Assembly (NCBI GenBank): GCA_009760855.2
Contig: WPIO01000011.1
Span: 4,920,001 to 4,970,000 of the forward strand
Source: Cristatella mucedo
Lineage: Eukaryota > Bryozoa > Phylactolaemata > Cristatellidae
Reading direction: 5' to 3'
DNA length: 50,000 nt
Both the position numbers and the translations under genes were made by a program. How positions within the stretch are numbered: the first letter of the stretch is position 1; each line of letters opens with the position of its first letter. Below, one piece after another: positions 22,414 to 48,475 of this stretch. The notes beneath the pieces are model-generated. The model was not told the DNA's origin. It saw only the letters and a list, made by a program, of their open reading frames with translations, and did no database searches.

Positions 22414-23075
22414 TATTATATGTGCAATCAGGCGATTGCAGCCAGTGCAAAACTCCGCAGCTAGGCTTATCTGTCGTGAGCGTCGCCGTTGCCACGACAC
22501 ACCACTTCTCGCCGACCTGCACTGGCTCCCAATCAAGCAGTGGATCGACTTCAAGGTTTTGTCGCCCACTTGTAGGTCCCTTCATTCCTTGGCTCCAGCC
22601 TATCTCTCAGATCTACTCCCCCATTAGGCCATGCATCTTACCACCCGCTTTTTGGAATATAACAGTTTACCAATGCCTTGTATGCACTTCAAATCCTTTT
22701 AAGACAGTGCATTTAGTTCGTATGCTCCCAAAGCCTGGAACTCACTCCCAACTTGCGTCAGAACATCCCCTGACTTGACCACATTTAAAAAGAACTTAAA
22801 AACACACCTATTTAGGACAGCATTTAGTGGGTCTCTGTGATTCGTCCTTCATGTGCTTATTCGTGCTGACACCGTGCATGCTGCCACTAAGCACACTTGC
22901 ATGCTGACCCTGTGCATGTCATCCCTAACCATGTTGTTCTTGTTGTTTATCAAGCATGATATTACTCGATATTACACCATTAAATCGCGTTTCCCTCTGC
23001 AGCAAATGTAAAGCGCCTAGAAAGAGATTGAGTTCTCTGAGGGCGCTTTATCAAGGGCGTTATTATTATTATTGT
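22414..23075 (+). mobile_element. LINE-A, tandem with the preceding copy
   Basis: It starts directly after the (ATT)n tail of the previous copy, at the caatcaggcgattgcag block. Frames carry LLADLHWLPIKQWIDFKVL and LAPAYLSDLLPH with a stop soon after. The 3' stem-loop is perfect (8-base arms at 23010-23017 and 23042-23049), followed by (ATT)n to about 23075. Confidence 0.92.
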
Positions 23076-23649
23076 AAAGGCACTTGCCCGGTTGTCGTGT
23101 TGGTGTCGTTGGTCGCAAAGCCGTAGAGGCTGCACAATCTGGGGAACCTCACTAAATTGCCGGTTCGGTTTATGCAGCGGCTGGCTAAGACGACCGTTAC
23201 TCAGGCTTTTACTTTTACTGCTCTTCTCAGATGTTGCCAGACACAAGAACTCACATTGTTGTGGAAACCGTCAACCCAAATGCAAAGGATTAGTTATTTG
23301 CCTTGGGCTGGCGGCCACTTTTCAAGCTCAGCCGGTGATCCTTTAAGTGGGTTTCGATGGTGACTAGGAGCCGAAAGGGTTTTTAGTTGAAATATCTCCA
23401 CCTCGTAGTTAGACTGCAGAACGTGGGCAATCTGGCAATGGCGGCACCTAGGGTCAAAGTAAAGTTCGGACGCTCTGCAGTCCTTTACCGTAGACTGGGC
23501 GATTGAATCGATTGAACCAGGTACTGTTGTATTAGAGCATCAATTGTTGCCCACTCAGGTCAGTTCACTCGCTCGCGCCAGTTGCTCCTACGAGACCTCG
23601 TTCGCTCGTCCAGTCACGTGCTCTCGGACCTCGGCTTCTAGGCTTGTAG
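23076..23649. other. no recognised gene
   Basis: Unique-looking sequence. No supported feature. Confidence 0.4.
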
Positions 23650-24105
23650 TAGCGACGCCGTTCCTCGCACGAATTAGAATCTTTTTGTGCGCATCTATTG
23701 CCCACGAACCGAAAATCTGGAGTTCGCTTAAGGCTTCTGACACCATCTGCAAACGCTTCGCACCATTTAGGTATAAGCTACCATTTAGGACAAATGTGCT
23801 CTGCTCAGCTTGCCCTGTGAGCCCCAGTTACCCGGTCTTTTTATACATATTTATGTGCTTTGTAAGCTTACCTACGCATGACTCATTGATGCATCTACAC
23901 AGGGGTCTTACAAAACCGCTCGCCCTGAGCGTCGTCTTGTGTACCTGTGAGTGCATGTCTAAGCATGATACTTGTGCGCTGTGTGCTTTTGCATGTTTTT
24001 TTAAGCAGGATATTATGCACACTAATAATTCTTGAATATTGCTTCCCTTGCATCGAGTCGTTGAGCGCTTGAATATAGATTCAGTTTTCTTAAGGATCCA
24101 TAGGA
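23650..24105 (+). mobile_element. old LINE (L2/CR1-like) remnant
   Basis: A plus frame keeps a worn LINE C-terminus, AHEPKIWSSLKASDTICKRF, against the usual APKAWNSLP...TTFKKNLKTHLF. The last 60 bases have a faint version of the gcgc...agattcagttttctt 3' block. It is much older than the LINE-A copies nearby and may be another family. Confidence 0.5.
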
Positions 24106-26765
24106 ACGCCATATTAGTAATGTGAACTTCAATACCCACTGAAAGGTTAAGGTTTCTGCAAGATGGATGAGTGTATCTAGAGCTTGACTGGGCCCGAGCG
24201 ACGAAACTCGAACTTCTTTCCATTGCACCTAGCACGGCGTGATTCTGCTCAGTTGATTGAATGCCTTTTAATCGCCATCCCTAGATTAATGCTCGTAGTC
24301 AATTTTAACCGCATCTGAAAGGTGATGCATCTATCAATTTTCATAATAATAATAATGCGGGAATACTTGAGACTTAAAATAAAAATGATAATTCTCGAAC
24401 CATCTGGACATGAACATGGCAATGTCGGGCAGCCACATAACAAGTTTCACTTCCGGCCACTCTCATCGAGGGGGTCGAGCTATTTTCACCTCAGCTCTCC
24501 TCCGAGCACTACTCAACCCCATACCCGGAACGCAGGGTGGTCTACGTCCGCAGCGTATTCCTGCACAGGGATGGCTAGCTATGAGTGCAACACCATGCGA
24601 CACGGTGGCGAGCGATAGGTCGGTTAGCTCATCTTTAAGTATTTGCCGGCTTAGCCGGTGCTTCCAGATAATAACCGGGATAACGAATCACCGAGATCGT
24701 CAGAGGCGATTTCCAAGATTTTGCCACTGCTTTGGGGGGCTAACATTTATATGAAATGATTTTCGAGAGCGAGATCCCTGTAAAAATTATGGCATATCAA
24801 TAGCAGCACTGAAAGCGGTACGTATTCTTCTGCGGCATAATGCTGCTCGCTTGGGCGGTCGACTCAAACTTGTATTGGTAGATATAGCCGCTAGGGAGGC
24901 TGCCTGAAATGCAAGGATTGAAGTCCTTTAAATTAGGGAAGCAGCGTCCCTCTCGACTATCTAGGTCCTTCGCATGCAGATCTTGGGCTGACAGTTTCCA
25001 GCTGCCTCTTGTTGACTATTGAAAATGAACGCAAAAGCCTGCTTGCAGAGATAACTCTCGTTTTTGCACGGATCTAGACTTTAAAAACGAGTAGGATTAC
25101 CAGGTCATTTTATCAGGCCATAAAGGGAGAATCCTGTCTGCACCACTTACCTTTCTTCGCCTCTTGTAATGCTGATCTTAGTTTTAGTGTATAATTTACG
25201 TGCAGAAGTGTAGGTTTTCTCAGAACATCGGCAATTTGTTTATAATTCGTAGCCCTCGAGAGTTACGTTAGCGATGCTGAAGCATGGAGAAAATGCTATG
25301 CATTTTGAATTAGTGTTGAGTAAACTTTCAAAATCTAATGCTGTACCTCTATCTGAGATATGTAGCTTTAAAGTCACAATATAGCGGACTAGAGGGATCA
25401 TTCCATCGCTGCACATGTCTCTCTATCCACCTATTTCTCTCTTATTAGTGGGCTGCTGCAGCTGATGCGAGCCGGATGTGGTACTGCAGTAGCAGCCGGC
25501 ATAGTTCAGATCAGCCTTGCCTCATCTGTCTGCTCCACGAAGCAGCTAAAAGGATGTTAGCAGGGTGGATTATTGCTGCGGCCACATTGCACGAGCCAGG
25601 AATGGCCGCCTTGGCCATTCTGCTGTCGTCCTGCCACCAATACACCCAGTAACGAAACCGGGAGTCAAGAAGTCAGGAACGCGGCTGGTTTTCCTGTAAG
25701 AGCACTTTATTTTAAAAATCATGCTACGCTCAGATTCGTAAGTTGTACGATTCCCAGAATCGCCGATTACCTTATCTCCTTAAGCAGCTAATGGCAGATG
25801 AGGGTTTGAGTTGGGGGCAGCTGCCATAAATTACCCTCCACAATTCAAAGCAGAGACTTGAAAAGCAATTCAAAAAATTAATATAAAGGATTATGTAGTT
25901 TCTAGTCTTGTCTATACGTTCTGCACTGATACCTAAATTCCGCGACTCCATGCATACCGATAGTATTTCTGTATGCAGCCGCCAATTTATGGTGACCAGC
26001 ACAATTAAAGGGATTGACTGCTAGCCTGATCAATCAGGACCCATAGCTTGGAAATGCATTTTCCTGCCCCGATTCACCTATTAAATCGAAGCTAAGCGAA
26101 GAGTAAGTCCCGAACGGCGCTTCGCTGCTCGTAGTCTGGATTCCCGCCCAGTCATCGCCTGGAGAGCCGCACCATCGTCGACTTCAAAGGGATCTTTGAA
26201 AAGGACTAAAGTTCAGACTAGGCTGAATCGTTCTCTTCAAAGGATGGCGATGGTGTTCCAGCTAATGTTTCGCAGCTACTTCGCTAGAAACGAGATGCCA
26301 AACTGCCAGTTGAACCACCACGGGACACAACTCCTTCAGCGCTTTGGCCTTCTGGAGTGCCAAGGAGACATTGACCTCGAACACGGACTTGAGCCTCCAA
26401 TAACGTCGCACAGCCTTAAAATTGTAGACGACATTCGTCTGTCGCAACTGTAGCAGCGCCGCTCCGCTCCATCAATTGCGTCGAATGATGGCATGTACCC
26501 AGCCAAGCCATTTGGAAATGTAGCCGTCATCTCAGCAAGAATGATTTTAGAAATACGATCGGCTATAGCGCTCATTCGAACCCGAGAGACTCTACTGGTC
26601 CTCATTTCTCCTATTCTCTTTCCACAGCCGTGACATTTTTAGCAGGGACAATTTCATCAACCATAGTTTCACAATTGAAAGAGAGTCTACTGCGAGAACT
26701 GTACTTTTTTTTCAAATTGATTTCCCGGCAGTACAGAGTGTCAGACATTTCCTGAATGAAAAGGA
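24106..26765. other. no recognised gene
   Basis: No supported exon or repeat. The part from 26190 may be the worn 5' part of the hAT transposon that follows, but I could not match it. Confidence 0.35.
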
Positions 26766-28490
26766 ACTCGTCGTCAAGGGCTTGCAATCGAACACGATTG
26801 GAAGGGTCATTCGACGCTCTCGGTTTCCTGCTGAAGCAGGGAAAGAGTTGGTCAACCCCAACAACTTCCTCGCGCTCCTGTTCAAACGGGACGTCTTGCT
26901 TGCCACAATCGCGCTCGAGAAGGCTCCACAAAACGCGCCACAATGGCTGGCCCTGACATACTGAAGCACGTTATGCACGCTCATGCCAAACTCACTCGCG
27001 GACTCCTGGGTCGTCAACAGGGCGTCTCTTAATACGTCATCAACGCGGACACGACAAGCGATAATTCAAGCAACAACTAGCAGCTGACCCTCGTCAACCG
27101 CTTTGTCGACATCAAAACTGGCATTTTTTCGATAATGACCGTCCTTCTGATGCAGGTCACAAACGCAAGCTCTACTCTGTGTGAAACAATTTCCGCGGCG
27201 GTCGATTTAGAGTGGTCAGATCGATAATTGCAGAGCACGGGGCTTCCATGCTGCGTTCAACGTGAGCCGTGAGATCAGCGGTCTGCAGACACTAGTCACG
27301 AACACTAGCGAACTGGCTGGCATACTGTGGACACGGCTGGTGGTCATAAGCTACAACTCTCGCTGATTGCTTAGTGCAAGAACGGCGTTCCGATGTAACC
27401 TTGCTCTTCTCTTCGATCAATGGCATCGTCAACATGACGAATCGCTCGAGAAACACCACGACCAGCCATTCAACAAAAAGGAGGAGATCGTTCAGGACCT
27501 TATCAACGAGCTTCAAGTCGTGGTTTGAATCAGAGGACAGTGCTTGACTCGCGCTGGTGGCACGAGTTGATCGTCTTTCTGGCGTGCACTACACCGGCGC
27601 GATCAATGTACTCCGTGCGACGGTAAGGTCGTTCGGAGCGACGGTCAAGGCCGACGGTAGGGTGGTTGAGTGGCGAACTGATCCAGCCCAGCATCTCGAT
27701 ACAGCGAGCTCACGTGCTCAAATTCGCATACACCTTGCACTTCATTGAAAGAGTGGTGCTCTCATCGTGCATGAGCTATCGCATGCATGGCAACAAGGAG
27801 AGCACGCTATACTGAATGGAACGCACTCGGTCGAGCTTATCATCCAGGCATTGGCAGAGAGGAGCGAAGCTGGCTAGCCTGACCTGCTGGTCGAGGTTGA
27901 AGACTTTTATCGCACTCACGGAATCGATGTGCCAGACAGTGCCGACTACTTTTGAAGTCTTAATAATTAATGTTTATATTTTGTGTTTCGTAAGCCTCAT
28001 TTTGATGAGCTACTGAACACGAACGATCGTATGTTCCGTGTCGAAATTGTCAAAGCTGCAATGGCTAAGGGCCTCGTCGAATTCGGTTTTCAATTCAATG
28101 CTGAGTCAGTGGAGATGCTCCGTCCCTCTGCGTGCATTTCACTAGGGAATCAATTTTCTGCCTGCGATGCGAATAATTTCATGGAACCAGACGACAAGTC
28201 CTAAGCCATCGACTTTCCCACGTTGAGCGAATCCTATTGAAGCTGCAGAAGCAGCTGGTGCTTATCTTGCGTGTAGGCGTGGAGACTAATGAGACAGTGA
28301 AGACTGTCAACAATCGCATTGCCTTAATTTTCCATTCTGCTGGTGCATTCCGGACGAGCTGATGCCCGCTACTGTCGGCTCTAACGATGGTGCACCTGAT
28401 TCTGACACTGTCAGTGTCGACTGCCGAGCTCGTCTTCAGGGGAGAGTAGTCTACCAATGGTGTTAGAAAAATAATTCTGTCCACAGAACC
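26766..28490 (+). mobile_element. hAT-superfamily DNA transposon, broken transposase
   Basis: A dead transposase of the DUF4371/hATC type can be followed through all three plus frames. In order: RRQGLAI (about 26775), NNFLALLFKRD and EKAPQNAP (26854-26950), the INADTTSD...QLTLVNRFVDI block (27031-27110), GGHKLQLS (27335), LDSRWWHE then RVDRLSGVHY (27545-27600), HSVELIIQALAERSEAG and LLVEVEDFYRTHGIDVP (27820-27950), VEIVKAAMAKGLVEFGFQFN (28040-28100) and, at about 28390, LILTLSVSTAELVF, the worn hATC motif (usual LTLPVSTATVERSFS). Many stops and frameshifts break it. These blocks follow the order known for ZMYM1-like hAT transposases. I did not find the terminal inverted repeats or an 8-base target duplication. 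Confidence 0.82.
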
Positions 28491-28526
28491 ACTAGGTCTC
28501 GGTACGGAAAAATCGTCGAAGCGCTC

Positions 28527-28590
28527 GCTCGACTACCAGTCGAGCGCAGTCACTCAAGGCTCGACTATTGGTCGAGTGCAGTAACTCGAG
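28527..28590. repeat. tandem duplicated hairpin (2 x 32 bases)
   Basis: Two adjacent 32-base units. Each contains an inverted repeat, CTCGACTACCAGTCGAG in the first and CTCGACTATTGGTCGAG in the second. It lies just downstream of the hAT relic. Confidence 0.85.
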
Positions 28591-28851
28591 GGGCGAGAAG
28601 AACTCGTCACACCTGCGGCTATGCGGACGGTCTAACTAGAGCTGTACTGCACAGGTTCGTTCGCCCGTAAGCGATAGAAAATTCCTCCACTCGCGCATAG
28701 ACAGCAGACGAGTAGTTCGTCCAGTAGAAATCCTAGCAGCTGGTGGCATCCAGGCTCACCAGAGAGCTTTGCCGATAACAGCTTCGCTGGCGCCGCCACC
28801 AAAGAGGCGGACGAGTTCTAATCTCAAGACAGTGTGGAGCCGATTTGAAAG

Positions 28852-28990
28852 CTTCATTTGCATAGCAGCAGAAGACCCTTAACGACTATCACCACCGCTT
28901 GCACTTGCCAATAAAGGATTATCCACTGCAGAATGCGAACCCACGACCTCGTTCGTGAAGAGCGAGCACCTTACCTCCTGGGCTTGCAGG
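28852..28990 (-). mobile_element. SINE-B copy
   Basis: Minus sense: head with ggtaaggtgctcgctcttc, B-box region gaggtcgtgggttcgcatt, body gcaagcggtggtgatag and tail cttctgctgctatgcaaatg. Confidence 0.85.
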
Positions 28991-29859
28991 GAGCGGTTCA
29001 TATAATTCAGTTTCTGAGACATTCCGGACTCCTGAATTATAATAATGTGGAGCCGGGTATTTACTTATCTAGGCTTAGGCGATATTGAAAGCATTACTCA
29101 GACCATAGTTGCACATGGCTCTTCGAACTGGTTTTTGTATGCTACGGCAGGTGATATAAACATGTGAGCAAGGCTCGATGCAGTGACAGTTGTCGTTGAC
29201 GAGAACGAAGCCACGACTACTGCAAAGACAGCTACGAAGCAGGAATCTAATTCTGATAGTAATTCATGTCGGCGCCTAATGATGTGGCAAAGCCGAACCT
29301 GGACAGCTACCTTATTCATTTATGCTGGCTATTTTTATTTTGGCCGATGAGCAGTCAGTAAAAAAAGTGTGCATGCATGTTAATTTTGTTATATTACGAT
29401 TTTACTTGAGATTGTTAGCTGCAACTGAATTTCAAAGACCTGGAACCACATATGTCATAATTTGTGTCTGCTGAAACTGCTAAAAACCCCTACGCAAGTA
29501 ATCGTTTGTCTCTTGCATCCTTGAGTACGAGCCGGGCAGTAGTTCGAGACAGCTCGTGCTGTAAACTCGTGCCTCGTCGGCTAACGAATAGATCGCTCAA
29601 GTTAGCGACGTCAATTATGTATAAATGAAGGTTCGGGGCACTTCGAAGCTTCGCTGCCGAGCTATCTCGGCGGAGCTGTGCTTCGAGGCTTCGCTGGCGC
29701 CGCGAATATGTGTCGTGCTTCTTCGAGGACTGGCATATGATACGTAGGAGCCGCATTTTCGGCAAAGAACTGTAGTCCACCAACCGCCACAGAGCGTTCT
29801 CAGGACTACCGACAGCCGGTTTTGAGCCCGGGACCTCGGCGTCCAGGATCCACGGCGCT
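28991..29859. other. no recognised gene
   Basis: No supported feature between the SINE-B and the CpG-rich island. Confidence 0.4.
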
Positions 29860-30714
29860 AGCTGGCGATGCGCCCGAGCGTCGAAAGCGGGCGCATCCGG
29901 AGAGCTAGCCAGGTCGTACGCTCCCGCCAGACTGGCGTCGAAAGCGATCGTAATCCGTCAGCGAAGGTCGCGTCGGCTGCGGCGGCAGCGGCGGAGGAGG
30001 CGGCGGCTATGATCGATTCGGTCTTCTGGTGTAAATTGTCGTCAATGACCGCCTCGCTAAGCCCGATGCCTCGGCGAGCTTCCCTTCGCGAAATCTCGCC
30101 GAGGCACTCGATTCGAGGGCGAGTACTGACCGACGAGCGGGCCCCGAGCCACCGGGCCGGTCGCGAGCAGCCTGAGAGCCGCCGCACGTGAAACTGAGAT
30201 CGGCCGCCTTCGTTGGGCACGCCTAAACCCGGCGCCGCCGCGACGCGACGCGGCAAAGGCGACCGACTCAGTGCTCGCTACGCTCAATCGGAGCCGCCTC
30301 CCCAGGGTCTAGCTGGGTGCTGTGTCCGGCGGCTGCGCTTCGCCTCGGCATTTGGGATGCACCGAGGTCTAGACAGGGCCGCGTTCTCCGAAGCGGGATC
30401 CAGTGTCGAGCGCCCGGCTGAATCAGGCTCAGGTGAGGGCTGCCTTGCGAAAGTGTATCACGTGAGAGCGCGTCGTGTCGTTCCCGGAAGAGCCGCACGT
30501 GCATGCCCGGCTTGCTCGGCCGACCACTCCCCTCCCAGCAAGGGTTGCTTGCTTGTGCGCATGCGTATATGAGCCAGCGCGTCATACCGGTGCTGACCGG
30601 GTGGATGGTTCGGCCCGGCCGCTCTGCTGCCGCCGCGTACCGTGGCTTCGCGTCGGGTGTGAGTCACACTCACGTCTTCGGTGCTGTTTAAATGGTCGGC
30701 TGCCACACTCGGCT
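29860..30714 (+). promoter_or_regulatory. CpG-rich island, probable promoter of the GRAM gene
   Basis: CpG-dense DNA leading into the first coding exon at 30715. I see no TATA box at a fixed distance, as is common in CpG-island promoters. The long open frames on both strands are GC-driven. The transcription start cannot be placed from sequence alone. Confidence 0.5.
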
Positions 30715-44827
<14,113 letters not shown>

Positions 44828-45596
44828 TTGATGCTAGCTGGCCTGCGTAGGACAGGCTGGCGCCACCCACTGGCGCCCTGGTCGGAGGCCCGGAGCCAAC
44901 TGTCGTCGGCCGGCTGGTCCTGCGACATGGAAGCGCTTGCTTCATTTTAGTGCTGCATTCGCTGTATGTGCTGCAGCGGATGACTATGGCTTCTGCTCGT
45001 GAGCCGAACTCTTTCGAACGTGCCCGGTGCAAGGCGCCGAGACTGTAATCGACTGTAGCGTTATGGAACCGTCGATCTGCGGTGGCTGGAATGGCCTTGA
45101 AGCAACTGGCTTGCTCAGCGATTCCAGTTCAGCCTACCGCCCTTAAATGGGGCACGGGGGCAAGCAGAGGCTGTTGCTTGCCTCTTTGAACCATGTGGCA
45201 ACTGGGTTGCCTGCCGAATGGGCCTGGTGCAATGTGGCAACCGTGCAATATGGCTACCGTGCAAACTGTTCACCAAATGTGTTTCAGGGAACCGTACATT
45301 CTCTCAAGATTCGTTAGTATGATGTTTTCTATTTATTCTGGTCAGATTTATCTATTCTTGTCCTTTCTCACCGAAGGATGCTCTCAGCTGGTGCCTGGCA
45401 CCTGGGGGCAGCCTGGGGTTTTATCGTTGGAGCATTTGCTTGCAGATGCCGCCCACCTACATCCTCTTTTGTGCGCGCTCTGTTTTAAGTTTCTGTTATG
45501 CGCATCCAGCTGGAAATCTTGGCTGGAGTGTGGTGCGATTTTTGTACCACTGTTTTGGACAGCCATTCTAATTTGTAGCTATCGTGAAAAAATAAA
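44828..45596 (+). other. probable 3' UTR of the GRAM gene
   Basis: The first canonical poly(A) signal, AATAAA, after the stop is at 45591-45596. Another is at 45927-45932. No coding signal lies between, although a 165-residue open frame starts at 45193. Confidence 0.5.
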
Positions 45597-47194
45597 TGAC
45601 ACGTGTTATCGTGTTCCCAAAAGTTTTTTGACCAGGTATTTGTGCCATTGTGTTGCCCCCCCCCCACTTTCAGGCATAACTCGTGCTTGATTGGTGGACC
45701 AGTTGTAAAAGTAAGATTTTCTAAGACGTCAGATATAAATATAGATAAATATGTGCTTGTCCTCGAGCCGGGTTCAACTCATGGTGGCCAACGGGGCATG
45801 CATTCTCTGTCGTCGGATACAAGTGCTTTAAAGTCTTCAACTGTTACATTTGACCTCGAACCTGGTTCAGCCTCTGCATGGCACATACAGGTAGACGACA
45901 TACCGCCTGGTCAGCTTCTTTTACGTAATAAAAAATTGTAGAGACCTTGAATTTTAGCACTGAAACAAAAGTGGCTGCACAAGGTTCAGGCTAATCGTGT
46001 GTCGGTGCCTTCATACGCCCCACCCTTGATCCACTGCAGCTGTTGTCCCCTCACCCATCCTATGCCTTGCAGCTTCAAGGATCCAGTTTTGATAATTGGC
46101 GCTATAGTGGCTCGCCAAAATGCGAAATCTGCGAAAAGAGGTCGATTTAAGAATCTGTGACTGCTATTCAGACGGTTTTACCTGTTTGGTGACCAGGATC
46201 AGCCACTGTGCATGCAAGATACGCTGGCATGCCGGCCGAGTATCTTTAGAAGTTAAAGGATTAGAAGCAGAATGTCCTCGTCGGAAAATCTCTACAGTGT
46301 GAAGCCGTAGCAGCACAAGAGCGATCTTCCACCCAGGAGACCCGTGCATATATGACTAAATATAGTTGTGATTTTGACGTCAAGGTGTGCAACCCAAGAG
46401 ATGTAGATAATTGTTTATAGAGGAACATAAACGGTACAAGAGGCTCGAGCTACTGCCAAGCAGCTGCAGAGTGTAACTAAACGTCTTTATATCGTAGCTT
46501 CACGTCACTGATTTTTGTGCTGCGGTTCATTCAAACTGCACTACATTAGCACCCAATAGCCTCCGATAAGTAAGCTGATGCTAGCACGAGATTTAGCTAG
46601 CAGATGCTTTAGCCAGCTCTGGCACTGGTAGTAGATAGGCCACTGCCACAGCTGTATTTCAAATTTGCTAATTATCCTTAGGCCGGCTTATCTTGATATT
46701 TTAAATCGATAATATTCCCTAATCCGATTGGGTTTTGCCACCGGAGGTTGCCATAGCAAAGTACATAATTCATCCTCAGAGTATCTGGTCTTGGGTAGTC
46801 TGCAGCTTGACCAGACGTTGGCATGTGACGGAATGACTCAGTACGACTGTGTGACATCATGAGTCTCTAGCTTTCGTATGCCCGCATTTGAAATGGCCAG
46901 TGGCGATGCTCATTCATGGGAATCTATTGGATCGCTTTTCTGAAGGCAATCAAAGTGCTAACTTTCGCGAAGACAACTCTGCTCTATATCGGCGCGTTGA
47001 CCCTTCTCTGCTTTCCAGAGCCTGGTGTCATACAACATCATTGAAGCTTCCATTGGCATTGCCGAGCAGCTAACTTTATTAAATTGAATCAACTCAAGAT
47101 CACACTCATTGCAATCGGCAAAGCTTAAGTCACTCAAACACTTGAAGCTGCACATTCAATTGTTGTCGGTCAGTGTCTCCGCGGTAACTCCTGA
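45597..47194. other. no recognised gene
   Basis: Downstream flank of the GRAM gene. No supported exon or repeat family. Confidence 0.4.
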
Positions 47195-47560
47195 CCGGTG
47201 TTAGATAACTGCATCAGCTCAACCGCCAAGTCGACCTACTTCCGGCTTTATAGCGTTGCTAAATTCTGGAGGAAATAGCCTGGGGTATAGCAGCATAGTT
47301 AGATCCAGCATTTGTGACGTCGTGGCTAGGCTCCAACAGCCCTTTCTTCCTTCCTCCATTACCCTTACTCTCTTTTTGCAAGTCTTCCTTCATAAAGAGG
47401 CATACTGACTATTCAAAACTGGGCCGCAAGGTTTGTTTGTCGAAAAAGCCGCATCAGCAGCATCGCATCGTTGCTCTCTGACACGTTGGCATGAAGCCGC
47501 GAGCGCATCGACATCGATGACTAGTCTATTCACGTCCAGGTCTCTTCATTGTTTTCCTTC
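47195..47560 (+). mobile_element. LINE-A, very old remnant
   Basis: Worn matches to the LINE-A coding region, in order: the actgcatcagctcaaccgcc block (compare the copy at 21610), ttcaaaactgggccgcaagg with tttgtttgtcg, and ggtctcttcattg. No frame survives. Confidence 0.65.
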
Positions 47561-48475
47561 GACTCATCGTCATGTGATCGATGTCGATCATTCGTTTCAT
47601 CGATGTCGATCATTCGTTTCAGATATCTGAAACGCAGTGGCCTCCAAACTCGCATCTACCGCCGGCTCCGCTGAATCTCGTACATTCTTTGCTGCACGTC
47701 AAAAACCAGCCTCGAAATCGCGGGAACCAACGAGTGCCTTAGATTGCAGCTCAACCTAAGCTGGTTTAGACGGCGAGCCTTGCTTCCTGCCTACTTCCTG
47801 CCTACTCGAGTCTTACGCCGGTCTTCCTTTTTTGTAGAAGGTTTCGACGGCAGTCTGGCTCCAAGTCTTGCTTCCTACTTGCTCCGAGCACTGAGCTTTC
47901 ATCGATAATTACTTCGGTTAGTGCGTACGCAAATGCGTCAGTTCTTTCCTTCACTTCAACCTTTGCCAGCAGTGATCAGTGCAGATATATTGAGCGGATT
48001 TAACGAAGGCATCCGCTGACATGCTACTGGTAGTTAACTAGCAATAAATGTCACCAGTGGGGGCTCCATTTGACACTATGGGGGCATCTCGTGTTGTGTG
48101 CGATGCATCGATACGTAACACGTGCAGCCATTGCAACTTGCAAATACAAGTCGCTCAGACACTCATAAGTAACACTACTCATACCATACTACACAGTCGT
48201 CGTTGATTGTGGCAGATAATGGACTTGGCAGCTCAACATCCCACACATCATCCCACTCAGCTACGTAGCCACATAAGAGCATATAGCTGCGGCATTTCTC
48301 CATAGCCACGCTTTGCTAAGGCAATTACTGGTAGAATAAAACCTGCCCGCTATAGCCTTTACCGCTCGCCACCTCTAAGTTTTTATTTATTAACACCGAG
48401 CTCAGAGTGTAAACAGGGAATGACACGGAACGCATCGATGACGCTATATATCCACAATTACGGAAAATAAAGCTC
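47561..48475. other. no recognised gene; contains a 22-base tandem duplication
   Basis: A 22-base unit, ATCGATGTCGATCATTCG plus TTTC, occurs twice in tandem at about 47579-47622. Nothing else is supported. Confidence 0.45.

Noticed and set aside
28527-28590. CRISPR-like array
   Set aside because: Only two adjacent units without spacers, in an animal genome.
45193-45690. 165-residue plus-strand ORF
   Set aside because: It lies after the GRAM stop, begins in low-complexity repeats and has no splice or family support. Treated as 3' UTR and flank.
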